64,000 nucleotides of DNA, taken from Streptococcus sp. 596553. Its GTDB lineage: Bacteria; Bacillota; Bacilli; Lactobacillales; Streptococcaceae. Positions 8,454 through 21,700 of this stretch are shown here, one piece after another (within the stretch, counting starts at the first letter, position 1; each line of letters begins with the position of its first letter). The position numbers were made by a program, and so were the translations under genes. Location: assembly GCF_900411395.1 (NCBI RefSeq), contig NZ_OXCQ01000003.1, forward strand, positions 124,001 to 188,000, given 5' to 3'. The notes beneath the pieces are model-generated. The model saw nothing but the letters and a program-made list of their open reading frames with translations. It was not told the origin of the DNA and ran no database searches.

Positions 8454-9364
8454 TTATGTAACATCTCTATCCATTTTTATCCCATTTCTTATTTCAGTAA
8501 TAGCTTGATTATAAAAATCATGATAATCAGCCGTATTTATTTCTTTTATAATAACGCCATATGTACACAAGAGTATTCTCACATTATCATCTAAATATCC
8601 AACTTTCGAGTAAAAATACACCTTTGTAAATTCAAAATGTTTCTTCTTGTATGCGAGTAGCCACCACAAATCGATTTCAGCTAAATCGAAAGCAAAACCA
8701 AGGATATGCACATCATTGCTTACAAAACAATCAATCCATGAATGATGATAAAAATCATTTTTAGAATTCCATCTTCTTAATAATTCAGACGTATATCCTA
8801 TCACCTGCGAAAGCAAATAACCATAATGGTATTGTCCTAGTATAATAGAATTTTTTCTGGTTGCTATTCCATGTATATGCCATAGTTTTTTTCGATCACC
8901 TAATTTTATATATTGATAGATTCCTAGCTCCCTCTCCTTTTTATTGATTTCCCCCTCCTTCCCATATCCATATAGATTTAAGATTTTTCCAATAGATGGA
9001 TTAGTACAAATTGTTTTTTCAAATTCAAAGCTGTAATTCGTCGTCAAAATATTCTCTACTTCTAACGTTAATAAGTCCTCAAGAAACTCTTTCTTTTTGA
9101 AATCGTCATCTTATCCTTCAAAAAATCAGTTAGTTCCTCTGCGACAGTTTCTTCTTTCCCCTTATAGAGTACTAAAATCCTCATTGGAAAACGCAAAGAA
9201 TCGCTTATCTCAGCATGTAATGAACGTTTCTCCGCCTCTTTTTCACCTCTAAACTTGTCGACATTAAAGAAATCATCATTTTCTGGCTCGCTTGCAAATA
9301 ATCTATTGATTCCATTCCCTACTAATAAAATAGGTTTGTTTTTTCTACTTTCATGTTTCCCCAT
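8454..9364 (-). pseudogene. SIR2-like (NAD-binding) putative defence protein, broken by one frameshift
   Basis: Two frames together make one protein of about 303 residues. The 5' part (9364-9068) has KPILLVGNGINRLF, equivalent to the SIR2 GAGxS nucleotide motif. The 3' part, open from about 9110 to 8454, has FLEDLLTLEVENILTTNYSFEFEK (SIR2 TxNxD-type motif), WHIHG (catalytic His) and SIILGQYHYG. These motifs mark the SIR2-like family often found in anti-phage systems, where NADase activity is proposed. The frames join at GATAAGATGAC (about 9115-9105); one extra A there (GATAAAGAT) restores DKDDDFKKKEFL, so a one-base loss is the likely cause. The gene is upstream of the AbiEi-like gene on the same strand. 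Confidence 0.75.
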
Positions 9365-9731
9365 TCCATTACCCTTTCTATTTTTAAAGCGCTTACATCT
9401 ATTCCTAAAGAAAGATGGATAGAAAGACGCTTTTCAACTTCTTTCTATCCATTACTTCCTTCAAGAGTCCACACCAGCAATTTTCAGTTCCATTTCATGA
9501 ACTATCTTACTTGTCTCGTGTTTCTTCTTTATCTTACTCTGCCATTGAAGACTTCTACTGATACTAGAGGAGGAAGCATTCCCATCCAAAAGACGGTGTC
9601 CTGTTCCCAGAACCATTTCCTCGCTAGAAGCTGAAATATTCCCACTACAGGTTTGCGACTAACTTTTCCTATCGTCATTATCCAGCAATGTAGTAACTTC
9701 TATGGTCGCCTGCGATATTTCAACATGTCGC
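9365..9731. other. Spacer with a 12-bp perfect inverted repeat
   Basis: ATGGATAGAAAG (9415-9426) is repeated inverted as CTTTCTATCCAT (9441-9452) with a 14-base loop. A CcpA-site-like TGTAAGCGCTTTAA lies on the minus strand at about 9398-9385, upstream of the SIR2-like gene; this is a weak call. I see no clear terminator after the giant surface-protein gene and no supported gene. Confidence 0.4.
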
Positions 9732-12700
9732 TTATCTTAACTGAGCAAGAATAGCTTTGAGTTTCTCAATCAACTCATCTTCTGTGTGGTCAAACTCTTT
9801 CTCATTGGCTAGGAAGGCAACTGCTTGAGCGAGAGTTTCTCGTGCTTGGTCGAGGACTTTCGCATCTACATTTGTAAGGTCGCTTTCTTGCAGAACCTTA
9901 GTTAATTCCTTGGTCAATTTCTTGAGTTCTGACTCTTTCTTGCGACGCGCGATGAGGAAGAGAAGGAGACCAAGAAGGGCGAGCAGGCTGCCAATCATCG
10001 TACCATATGGAAGATGATCTTGTTCTTTCCTTGTTTCTTTCGTTTCTTCTTCATCCTTAGTCGCTTGCTTACCTCTCAAGGATTCGAGTGCTTCTTTGAC
10101 CTTGGCAGTCATCTCTTTCAAGCCTGCCTCTGTCAAGTCAGCATTTCTAAGGGCTTCTTGACCCTCTCCGAGAATGACCTTCGTAGCGTCGATGACAGAT
10201 TGATCAATACCATCCAAGTCTTTCAAACGAGTTTCTAGTTCTTCAACCAATCGAGCAAGCTCAGACTTGTCAACAGGACGAATCTCGCTAGGAGTCGCTG
10301 TATTGCCTGAATTGTTTGAAGTGTTTGTAGAAACTGGTGTTTCTTGAGCTGGAGTACTTGCTTGAACCTGTCCAACAGTAGATGATGGAGTAGCAGGGTT
10401 CGTGTTGCTACTATCATCAGTCGTCACACCAGGGACTGGAGTGTTACCACTATTACCTGGTGTCACACTGTTGCTATTGCTGTCAGCAGGGGTGGTAGTA
10501 CCGCCGTTGTTCGTGTTAGCACTGTTATTAGTGTCGCCAGACAACGCTGTCTTAGATGCTTCTAATGCTGACTTGTCGACGTTCGTCAAGCCTGTACGAG
10601 CAGTATCTAGGGCTGTCTTAGCTTCATCTGCTTTCTTCTTAGCTTCCGCTACTTCTGCTTCTGTCGCATTACCATCCGCAATCACTTCCTCAGCTTTCTT
10701 CAAGGCTTCTTGAGCTTGAGTCTTAGCTGTTTCGAAAGCTTTCTTACTTGCTTCTGTCTTACCAGCTGTTGAAGTTTCTTGGTTGATGTCGCCAGACAAC
10801 GCTGTCTTAGATGCTTCTAATGCTGACTTGTCGACGTTCGTCAAGCCTGTACGAGCAGTATCTAGGGCTGTCTTAGCTTCATCTGCTTTCTTCTTAGCTT
10901 CCGCTACTTCTGCTTCTGTCGCATTACCATCCGCAATCACTTCCTCAGCTTTCTTCAAGGCTTCTTGAGCTTGAGTCTTAGCTGTTTCGAAAGCTTTCTT
11001 ACTTGCTTCTGTCTTACCAGCTGTTGAAGTTTCTTGGTTGATGTCGCCAGACAACGCTGTCTTAGATGCTTCTAATGCTGACTTGTCAGCAGATTTCACT
11101 TCATACGGAACTTCGACAATTTCTGTAGTACTATCTGCATAAGTCACTACCACTTCGATAGTATGAGTTCCAAGAGCAGTTGGATAAGTTGTACCATCTT
11201 TTAAGGTTGCTGACGCTTTATTATCAACTGTTACAGCATCCAGCAATTCTTCATTTGTAGGGGTGCTTCCGCCAACTACTTTGCTAATTTTAGTCGTTTC
11301 AACCTCATGTTTTGGAACAGTAACAGTATAGTCACGTGCGGAGCTTTCTGCTTCTCCTGTTCCCTTTGTTGCTATAATTTGAACCATACGATTTGTAGTT
11401 CCTAATGTTCCATTCGGAACTACAAGTTTATCTCCTACTTTCTTAACAGCAGTATCTGTAGACGCCCAGCTGTTTTCACTTGTAAGAGTGACAGTCTTCG
11501 TTCCATCATTTTCTGTAGGAATATTAAATGTAACCTTATCTGCATCTGTTGGAACACTGAACTCATAATCACCATTCATTTTCGCCTTTGACGTCAATTC
11601 TGCTGGTTTCGGATGTTTTATAACTACTTCTGAACTACTATCAGATTCTGTTCTATCACTACCAGAAATATACACAACTTTGGCGATGATTTTTGTACCT
11701 GGGGCAAGACCTTGAGTTAACGGAACTGAAATATTATTTTTCGTATCGTAGTTACCCTCTTTATCTACCACTGTTTCACCAATCTTAACAGGAGCTTTAG
11801 TAGTGTCAGTTGCATCATAAAGTTCTACAGTCGTTCCGCTATTCACGTTGTTAACTGTCAAGCTTGTTGCACCGGTTGTTGCCCCTTCTACTGTCGGCGT
11901 TAATGGTTTAACTTCAAATGTTACATCAAATTTTTCAGAACGATACCAATTTATTTGACCGTTATCTCCTGCCATAAAGACTTGAATACCATCTTTATAC
12001 TTACCAAGGTAATTTGCTTTTTGTTTTTCAGAAGTTCTACTATAACTTGCATATTCTGAATAACCGTTACCTGATGTTGATTTCCAAGCAGAAGATGTCC
12101 TTGGTGAATTAGACAAAAAGTAAGTCTGAGCATTATTACTTGTTCCACCAAAATCCGTTCCAAAAGTAGTTGTTACATGTTTCGTTAGAGGAACAGCATG
12201 ATAAACTTTCAAATTGATATCAATAGTTTGCTCCACACTTTCTTCTGTACCATCAGCATTTGTTACACGATAAGTAACTTTTACGCTACCTTTTGTATTC
12301 TCCCCACTTTCGTTTGTTGTAACATTTGTACTTGGTTTATTATCCCATACTACCGTTACACCATCTGTTGGTTTATTTACATTAGCGTTACTCTGATTTT
12401 TAAACTGTACATACCTTTCAGGCTGTTCTCCTTCAGGCAACGCCTGATTTAGCAATGTTGTAAATTTATCTTTTTTAGCTACAACTGTTGGATAAACCGT
12501 TACTGGTACACTTACTTCCGTTAGAGGGCGTGTTTGATTATTCGTTTCTGTCTTTTCAGAGATGAGCAATGTTGCAGTGCGTGTTCCTACTGTCGTAAAA
12601 TCAGGTGTTTCTTTCCAAGTAGCAGTCAAATAGTTTGGAAGTGTTGCCGCTTGTCCATTTTCTTGATAGTTCAAGAGACGCTCTGGATGATTTTTCAATT

Positions 12701-15700
12701 CACTAAACGCGTCATTCCCTGCAATTTGTTTGATAGATTTTCCTGTAAATGTACGATTCTCTACAACACTGTATTCTCTAGCATCACTTGTTTGACCAAA
12801 GGCTGTTTGAGTTACAGTGACTTTATTTGTCGAATAGCCAACTTTATTATTTTGTTCTGTTTGGTGTAGGTAGGTACCTTCTGGAAGATCATAAGACCAA
12901 GTTCCATTAGTAGGAGTGATAGTTACTTCTGTATTATCTTGGAAATGTAATGTTACCTTAGTAGCACCATTAACAGCCGTACCTGAAATAGTACGATCAG
13001 TATCTCTCAACTTATCACCAGAGGTTGCTGTGATAGTCGGTGATTCAAGTTTAACCGTCTGATTTCCTTCTACCGTAACCATGGCTACATCTGGAAGTGT
13101 AACCAATGTCCTACCATTCTCCTCTACAACTATGTTTGTAGCTGTTGGATTTAATTTCTGAACAGATGCTCTAACTGATTCTTTTTCAGTACTTGTTAAA
13201 TCAGTAGTATTTTTAACTGGCGTTTTTTCAGGTGTTACAACTATTGGAACATTCACATCTTTGGAACTTCCATCCGTATATGTCACCTTAACAACTACCA
13301 CACCACCATTATCCGGTACATCACCAACAACATCCTTAGCTTTTATATGCACTTCTTTCACAGCTGCTTTTATCTCATCTGCTGTATGAACTGCATTTTT
13401 AACATTCCTTATCAATGCTGTGACTTCGGGTTTATACTTCTCAGACTGATTCTGTTCACGAACATTCCCGTTCAATCTTGCTATCGGGATTGTATCTCCT
13501 GTATTAACACCTGCTCCTGCATGACGGTAAGTAACATCACCATTTGTTGCAACCTGTAATTCAGCAAGATTAACTGACGGATTAGCTTTCTTGACAGCTG
13601 CTTTTACAGCCTCTATTTCTGTAGAAGTCAAAGAATTTGGATTAACAACTGGCACCTGATCAATTGATGCTAATCCTGACCATGCTTCCGTTTCGTATGA
13701 GTCTACTTGACCGTTTAGATTACTTTCATGACGAACTACAACTCTGTCTCCAGCACGAAACTTCTCTGAACCTGCTAATGTAACTGTGATACTTCCGTCA
13801 CCTGAAATACTAATAGTACGATCATTACGACTGTTAGTATATCCGTTATCAGTTTTTGTGAGTTGCATTCCGACACCACGAATACTTAAATGAAGTTTAT
13901 CTCCAGTTGACACAGGAGTTTCTGGTTTGATTGTAACAGTGTTGTCACCTTCATTAAATGTTGAAGTAATATCAACTGGTTTAACTTCTAGGATAGGGAC
14001 TTTCACTTCTTTTTTAGAGTTATCAGAATACGTTAATTCTACCGTAACAACCTTCTTACCATTATCTTCTGTAATAGCTCCATTATTTTTAATTGCTTTT
14101 GAAGTTGGTGTCGGTTGACCTGCTGGTATCGTAATCTTACCTAATACACGATCATTTTGCGAAGTTGCTATACGCCCTTGTACAGATGCATCTTTTTCAG
14201 CTTTAACAGAAGCTGTTGTTATAGCTGGTTTTGATTTATTAGCATCAGTAGTATTTAACGGAACTTCTACTATATCATTTGAACCATCTGGGTATGTCAC
14301 ACGTGCAGTTACAAACCAAGTTCCATCAGGTTTGGTCTGAACATTTGCATTTGTCATCTCAAATGTTAAGTTTGTTGTATTATTACGTACGTTAACTGTC
14401 CCTCTATCCGTTGCAAAAGTTAAAGTATCTTTAACCTTATTAAATTCGGCTGTAGTCAAGCTAGTGTTCGGCTGTGTAATATCACGTTCAATTGTTACTG
14501 TAGATACAGACGGCGTATATTTCACAGCTTGAGTTAAGATTTTAAAGACCACACGCGTTGGATTTGAGGCATTATTTGGTTGAATTTGTTTCAATTCATT
14601 GCCTGAAGCATCCATAGTAGAAACAAAGCGAGTAATCAAAGTCTGTCCATTGGTCCATAGCGCACTACCATTTCTAGCATCCACTTTACCGGTAATGAAG
14701 ACCTCTTTTGGTGCTGTAATCTCTAAATTATTTTGAAGATCTTGTCTATTATATTCTAATCCATAAGACAAATGAGCACCTATTGCATCAGCATATAGAA
14801 GAACTGTTCTTAATTTCCCAGAATCATCATTGAATGTTCCTAATCGAATAGGATTCGCTGTTATATCCTCTGTAGGTGTTACATATACAACACGATCTCC
14901 GTTACTCTCTACAGCTGTATATACTGAATCAAATTCAAATGTTGGAGGTATTTTATCCCCTATTTTTGCATTTTCAGATGTAGTTGTACTATCTAAACCT
15001 TTAGCTGTGACTTTAGCTGTAACAGTAGCGCTATCTTTCACTGCACGATCCTTAATCGTTACTGTCCCTGTAGTTTCATCAATAATCACTCCATCTGCCG
15101 GCGCATTGATTAGTGTCCACCTACCATTTGTCTTCTGAGCTGTCACTGTTACTGGTGCACCTGTGGACGTTGCTGTATTTGTATAGGTTATACTTAAATC
15201 ATTCGCATTCGTTTCGTTTGAATTCGTAATGACTACATCACCATTGTCTTTTGGTGTTACGACTGGCGCTGTTGGCTTTAATTCAAAGGTAATCGTTTTT
15301 TCTATATAACGACGACCATTTATCTCTGTATTATCACCAGTTTGACCAGACACCACTGTACCAATACCCTCTACTCCTGCATAATTTTGAGGGAAGTAAG
15401 CTCTGGCTTTCACTACATAGCGACCAGGATCAGTATATCTTAAGGTACGTGTTGTGGTACCAGTCGCCTCATCTACATAACGGAAAGTCATATTTTGAGG
15501 GAAATTTCCCGTATCTTGACGATTATTACCATCATTTACTGTTAAAAAGTGATTTGGATCTGGAATATTTTCCCCTTTAGTCACAGGTACCGTAATAGAA
15601 TCAACATTCGGTTGCTCCGAACGTCCTGTTTCAAAGTCTAAATCAACCACCTTAACACGAAACTTCACTTCTGCCTGATTACCAGATGAAATACCATTTG

Positions 15701-18700
15701 TACCATCTGATACTTTTAGCGTAACTGTAGTAGTTCCTAACTGGGCATCTGTTGCTACAGTTCCTTTAATTATATGTTCAGCAGGTGTTTGTTCTGTCTT
15801 ACCAGTTAACGTTAAGCTATCATTATTCGTACCAGTCCCACCAAATGACACCCCACTTGGCAATCCATTCATGTACTGAACATTAACACGTCCTGCTATT
15901 TCATTATCAAATAAAGTCAATGGTAATTCTAACTTCGCACCACGGAATACAGTAACAACTGGAGAACTTGATTCATTAGCAGACAGTATACTTACTCTAT
16001 TTCCGTCTGATTTATTAGTTAATTTAACCGTCGGAGGCGTCTCCTCGGTTACATTGAATACAACATTTTTTTCAACCCTTTCCGGTGTATAAATGGTTAC
16101 ATTCTTACCATCAATTTCCTTCTTAGTCGGTCCTCCTGTAGGGAATGTTGTAACAACTTTATAATCTGTATTTCGTCCTGCACTTGTTAAACGAGTCGTA
16201 TTAGGTACTTCACTAGTATTCTTAGTCCACTTATATGTCGTACCATCTGGAAGATAAGTATCTGAAGGAGTGGAATTAGTTTCCCCAACTGCTCCTATAA
16301 ATTCACTAGCATTTCCTAACTCTGAGTTTAATGTAGCTGTTTTAGGGCTATTTTTCACTTCAAGATCCGCAATTACGTACTTAAACTTATATGTTCTTTC
16401 ATTGTTTAATGCATCTTTCACGACAACATTAGCTTCACGTTCACCTAAAGGAGCATTCTGTTCAACAGTGTTATTAGTTGATAATGTATACGTTGTACCA
16501 TTATTCATATCCCCAGTTTTCGGCGCATCAGTCCCGCCTTGTTTGTTGAACCATACTCCGTTTGGAATTCCACTTGCTTTTAAGTAAGTAGTTTTTCCAG
16601 AATTATCGTTCACTTCAAAGGTTGGATTAAATCTTGCCCCTCGATAAATGACAAATCGATTATCATCTGCATTTTCTGTCAATGCGACACCATTCATTTT
16701 CACAGTCGGAGCTTCCTTATCACTCTTCTCGACCGCTACCTTGATGTCTTCTGTAGAAAGGTCTGGGTATGTAATTATTGCCCCTACATAATAGGTACCA
16801 TCAGCATCTCGCTTAATTGCACCATTTTCTTTCATAACTATTTCCAAGTCAGTTGTATCATGGGATACTTTTACATCACCTTTAGTCGTAGTAAACTGAA
16901 TCTTGGACTTAATCGCAGTAAATTCATCTTGACTCACCGTCTGTCCAGCTGCAGTAATATCTTTTGCAAGAGCTTGTGTCGCTACTATCGGTTCATATTT
17001 AACTGCTTGTGTCAATACTTTTAAGGCAACACGAGTTGGATTTGTGATACTTGCACTGAGCTCTCTAACAAAATTATCCGAAGCATCTGTTGCGACAATA
17101 TAACGAGTATACAATGCATCGCCATTACGCCAAGGTCTATTACCATTTTTCTGTGTTAATTTACCAGTAACTGTAATATCTCTTGGAGCAGTTACTTCTT
17201 GATTGTCAGTCTTAACCAAGTCATTATAAGTTAATCCAGAACCTAGCGCAAAACCTAGATTATTCTGTTCGGATAATCTCACTTCACGTAATTTACCTGA
17301 GTTATCATTCACAGTAGCTAATGTTATAGAACCATTGTCTAGGTCTTCTGTAGGGGTTATATAAGCCACACGCTCACCATTGACAACTTCTGTATATTTC
17401 TCATTAAATGTAATCGTTGGTAATACGCGCTCACCAACATTTGAAGTTGCACTTGTGGTTGTGCTATCTATATCATCAACTGTCACTAGTTTAGCTGTAA
17501 CGCTAGCATTATCCTTCACTTGACGGTCTTTAATAGTGACTTTCCCAGTAGCACTATCAATAGTCACGCCATCAGAAGGCGTACCATCGCTTAATACCCA
17601 AACATTTCCCGTTTTTGTTGCCGTTAGATTCTTTTGAACATTATTTTTATCTGTATAAGAAAAGCTCAATCGGTTAACATTTGCTTGATTTGTAGGACTC
17701 ACTATCACATCGCCGTTAGTTTCAGCAGACACTTCTGGGGCTGTCGGTCTAACTTGAAACTCTATATCACGAGCTATATAAGTACGTCCTGTAATTTCTG
17801 AAATCTTATCTCCAGTTGCATTAGTTGGAGTTATCGGCAATCCCTTAGTCGAAACTGTATTCGTTGGGAAGAAAGCTGCTGCTTTTACATTATATTTTCC
17901 TGGAGTCGTGAATTGTAAGTTCGTTTTAAATTCAGTTCCATTAGTACCTGTAATATAACGGAAAGTCATTCCTTGCGGAAGGATATAATCACTTCTTCGA
18001 GTTCCTTCTGTACCTGTTAGATAAGTGTTTGGATCAGCAGTATTTTTATTTAAAGTTGCTTCGGTAACAATTTTTTTGTCATTCCCACTAGATGAATACC
18101 CTTGTTCAAATGCAACATCTAGCACACGAATATTAAATTTGACTTCTTTTTTATTCCCTTGATCCACATCTCCATTAGTAGCATCAGATACTTTCAATGT
18201 AACAGTTTGTACTCCAAGATTTGCATCAGAAGCAACTCTACCTCTCACAGTATAAGTACCAGGTGTAGTTTCGGTTTTACCACTTTCCTTAATTGTCGTA
18301 GAGGTAGTTACATTTTCATTACTATTGAACGACACACCCTTTGGAAGACCAGCTTTATAACTAATATTCACTTTTCCTGTGCTAACATTGTCATAATACT
18401 TTAATGGTAATTCAAGTGTTGCTCCACGATAAACATCGACTGTAGTAACAGAAGCATCATCAGTTAATGTAACTTCTTCATTACTTCCTTTGTTGGTTAA
18501 TTTTACAGTTGGAGCTTCCATATCTGATGGAACAGTAGTCGTGCTTGCCTCACTTAATCCAGTTGTATTAGACTTTTGCTGTGCAATAACCTGCGTTCTC
18601 GAACGAGCAACGCCAAATGGAATCGTAACTGTTGCAGTTCCATCTGTGCCATTAGTAATTCTAACATTCGAGTCCGGTTGAGCTAAACTCCAGTTTTGAT

Positions 18701-21700
18701 TATTTTTGTTTAAAATAGTATTCTGAGTCGCTCCGTTTTCAGTCACATATGAAATAATTGCTGCATTTGCATCGTTTCTCCCGATTGTTGCAGTCACATC
18801 TCCTGTTGAAGTTGTGACAAGTTCTGGTTTTGTTGCGAACGGAACAATTGGTGTTGTGGCATGGATAGATTGTGTACTAAGAGAAGATTGTACTCCCCTA
18901 TATACCTCATCTGTATTCTCTCGAACAAGAGCCATTACCATTCTGACATCATCTGTCCCCAAAGCCTCTTGTTTATAATTTTCTGGTCTAAAAGTAACTT
19001 TCCCGTCTTCTCTCAATAAACTCGAAGCTACAATTTGGTAATTTTGCGCAGGTCTAGTGAATTCATTCTCGTTATTCGACCCACCTTTTACTAGAAACAC
19101 TTTCCATTGAAGACGATCATCACCTACTTGAGTTGTTGTATTTGCTGGATAAGTAAAACCTTGACCCTCAATAATAGGACGCTCATTTCCCGTTTTTTCT
19201 GACTTCCCTTTTAAATCATCATTTGTTGTTTTGAAATTTCCTGCCAACGGTGGCAACACAAGTGTAGCGGTTGTTGTCAATTCGTTTCCGGTTACGGTTG
19301 TTGCAGTAACTGATAAGGTGTGAAGTCCTGATATATTTTTATTGAAATTTCCACGTGCTGCAATGGTCATACTTGTGGTTCCTGTACCTTCTTTTACCCA
19401 AGTAACTCCCAGACCATCTGCACCACTTATGCGAATATCTTTAATCTTATCAGCACTCTTAGCAAGAAACTTAATTCCACTACCACCAACCTGTTGATCC
19501 AAAGGCCATTTAATAAGCTTATCGTTTTTAAAATCCCGACCATTCAGTGTTAAGCCCACTTTCAAATCTGTATTTTTAAAATCTGCTTCCGCGCTAAAAT
19601 CAGTTGTTTTCGAACGTTGCTTAGCAAATACATGGGTGTTCAATGCAGCTGTCCCTGCAGTCATATGAACAGTTGCAGTTCCATCACGATTATCAACGAC
19701 TGTTACTGTAGAGTTAGCATTGCTATTATCTTTATTCCAATAGCTATCTTGTCCTCTGGTAAATGCGACAACCTGTTGTCTACCAGCTGCGTCTGTATAT
19801 CGAACTTCCGCTTTTGTAGCTCCCTTTTGACCAATGGTTGTCGTAATACTATCATCTACATTTTTTTCAATGATTGGCTTTGTTTCAAAAGGACGAGCAA
19901 CTGCTGTTTTTTCATTTGACGGATCAGAAAAGACTAGATTAGTGGTATTTCCGTTTTGTGTATACGACTCACCCTTAGCTACGGTTTTAACAAGATAAGT
20001 ACCTATACCAACTTCAACATCTTTGAAACGTGCACGACCGCTACTATCTGCCGCAGCTCTTTTTACTTCTTCAAGTTCTCCATTCGCCAACTTACGATAG
20101 AGAACCATTTCAACCCCTTTGGTTCCATTTGTTGCCTCAACTGTTACTCTCTTTCCAACAGAATCAGTGAGTTCTGTTGATAGAGATGGAGTTTTCGGTT
20201 TGACAACAAAGGTCAGTCCAATCAGTTCTGATGAACCATCTCCTGTCGGACCATCAAATTTTCTTTCAAGCACATAGTTCGTCGCTCCTGGTGTATCCAT
20301 TATCTGTCTTGCACCAGAATAACCGACTAACTCTGTTCCCAATTTATAAATTTTATAGGTCGCAGGTGCACCATTTGCTTGGTTAGCTTCCACTTTATTA
20401 CCAGAATTTATAAGATATGATGTATAATCTATCGTCTTAAAATAGGGATAATTGGTATCTCCAACTGTTATCAAGGTATCTGTATCAAAAGGTTTATCTG
20501 CCTTGACACTAAATACACCAGAGACTACTTCTCCTCCATTACCGTCTCCAAAGTTGGTAACACCTCTTTTTCCTTGACTAATAAAAAATACCCCGTCTCC
20601 CTGCGTTTCTGCTGGATATTTCTCAATCAAGTCAACTTCATCATTTGTTCTAGCGTACCATTGGTTAATCAATTGACGAGTAGAACCCTCAACACGCTTA
20701 AGTCCACTAGCAAAAGTTAAAGAACGTAAATCACGTGAACCGTTCGTTTCAAAAGTAATCTCATAAGAACGATCATCCTCACGATCCAACTGGAAAGTAT
20801 ATACATCTTTGACATCTGCCATAATACGAGAGAATTTCTCGTTTGAATACTTTTGAATATTGGGATCAGTTTCAATAACTCTATCACGATAGTAAAATCC
20901 TCTGTCTGTCAAGTGCGCTGCACCATGAGTTGCTTGTCGCGCAATACCTTCTAAGGTACCTACATCAAATTGCTGTGCTGCAGTTGTCCCAACTACTGAT
21001 ATTCTTGCATTCGTATTGTCTTTCGTACCTTTTTGAACATCTTGAAGCCTAGCACCTCTAAAAGGTGAGTTCTGAGGAAGATTTGCAAAGGCGTTTGCTA
21101 ATGCATCCTTCAGCTCATTTTCTCCTGGAGCAACAGATGGTCGTTCTATCAAAGAACCACCATTTTTATTAAACGTTTGAACCGCAACAGTTCCACTCCT
21201 TAAAGTTTGCCCTTGTGGCAATGTAAAGTAAAATTTATTTACCCCTAGAGTCTTGTGTTCTCCATTGACAACAATCTTCCAACGCAAACCTGTATCAGTT
21301 CGTCTTACATCTATATGGAAATTTTTATAAGCCTCTGAAATTTGTCCGCCTTCATAGTACGGGGTACCTACTCCACCTTTTGAGTAAAATACATAAGTAT
21401 ATTTAGAGTAAGGAGAACCGTTTTGACCATTTTCAAAGAAATATCCTGTCTTACTATTATACGTAGCAGTCTCTATATGAGCCGCTCTATCCTGCCCTGC
21501 CGCACGTCTCGTACGAGTTGGTGCGCCTGCTGGTATCGAGCGGAAACCTGACCATCCTGTAGCGTTGGTACGCGGTTGAATGGTTACATTGTTTTCACTT
21601 GGAGTTGCAGGTCCTGTTACCACTCCTGCATTTGCTTCATTTTCAGCAAGAACTCCTTCGATCAGTTCACGTGATTTTTTCAGGTCTGCTAAGGCAGCAT

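Noticed and set aside
8302..8508. Plus-strand 68-codon frame across the AbiEi operator
   Set aside because: No ribosome site and it overlaps two minus-strand genes and the operator.
9048..9115. Programmed frameshift in the SIR2-like gene
   Set aside because: No slippery heptamer with a downstream structure at the junction; loss of one A in a short run is simpler.
9353..9634. Plus-strand 93-codon frame in the gap after the giant gene
   Set aside because: No ribosome site, no recognisable family, and a composition typical of noncoding AT-rich DNA.
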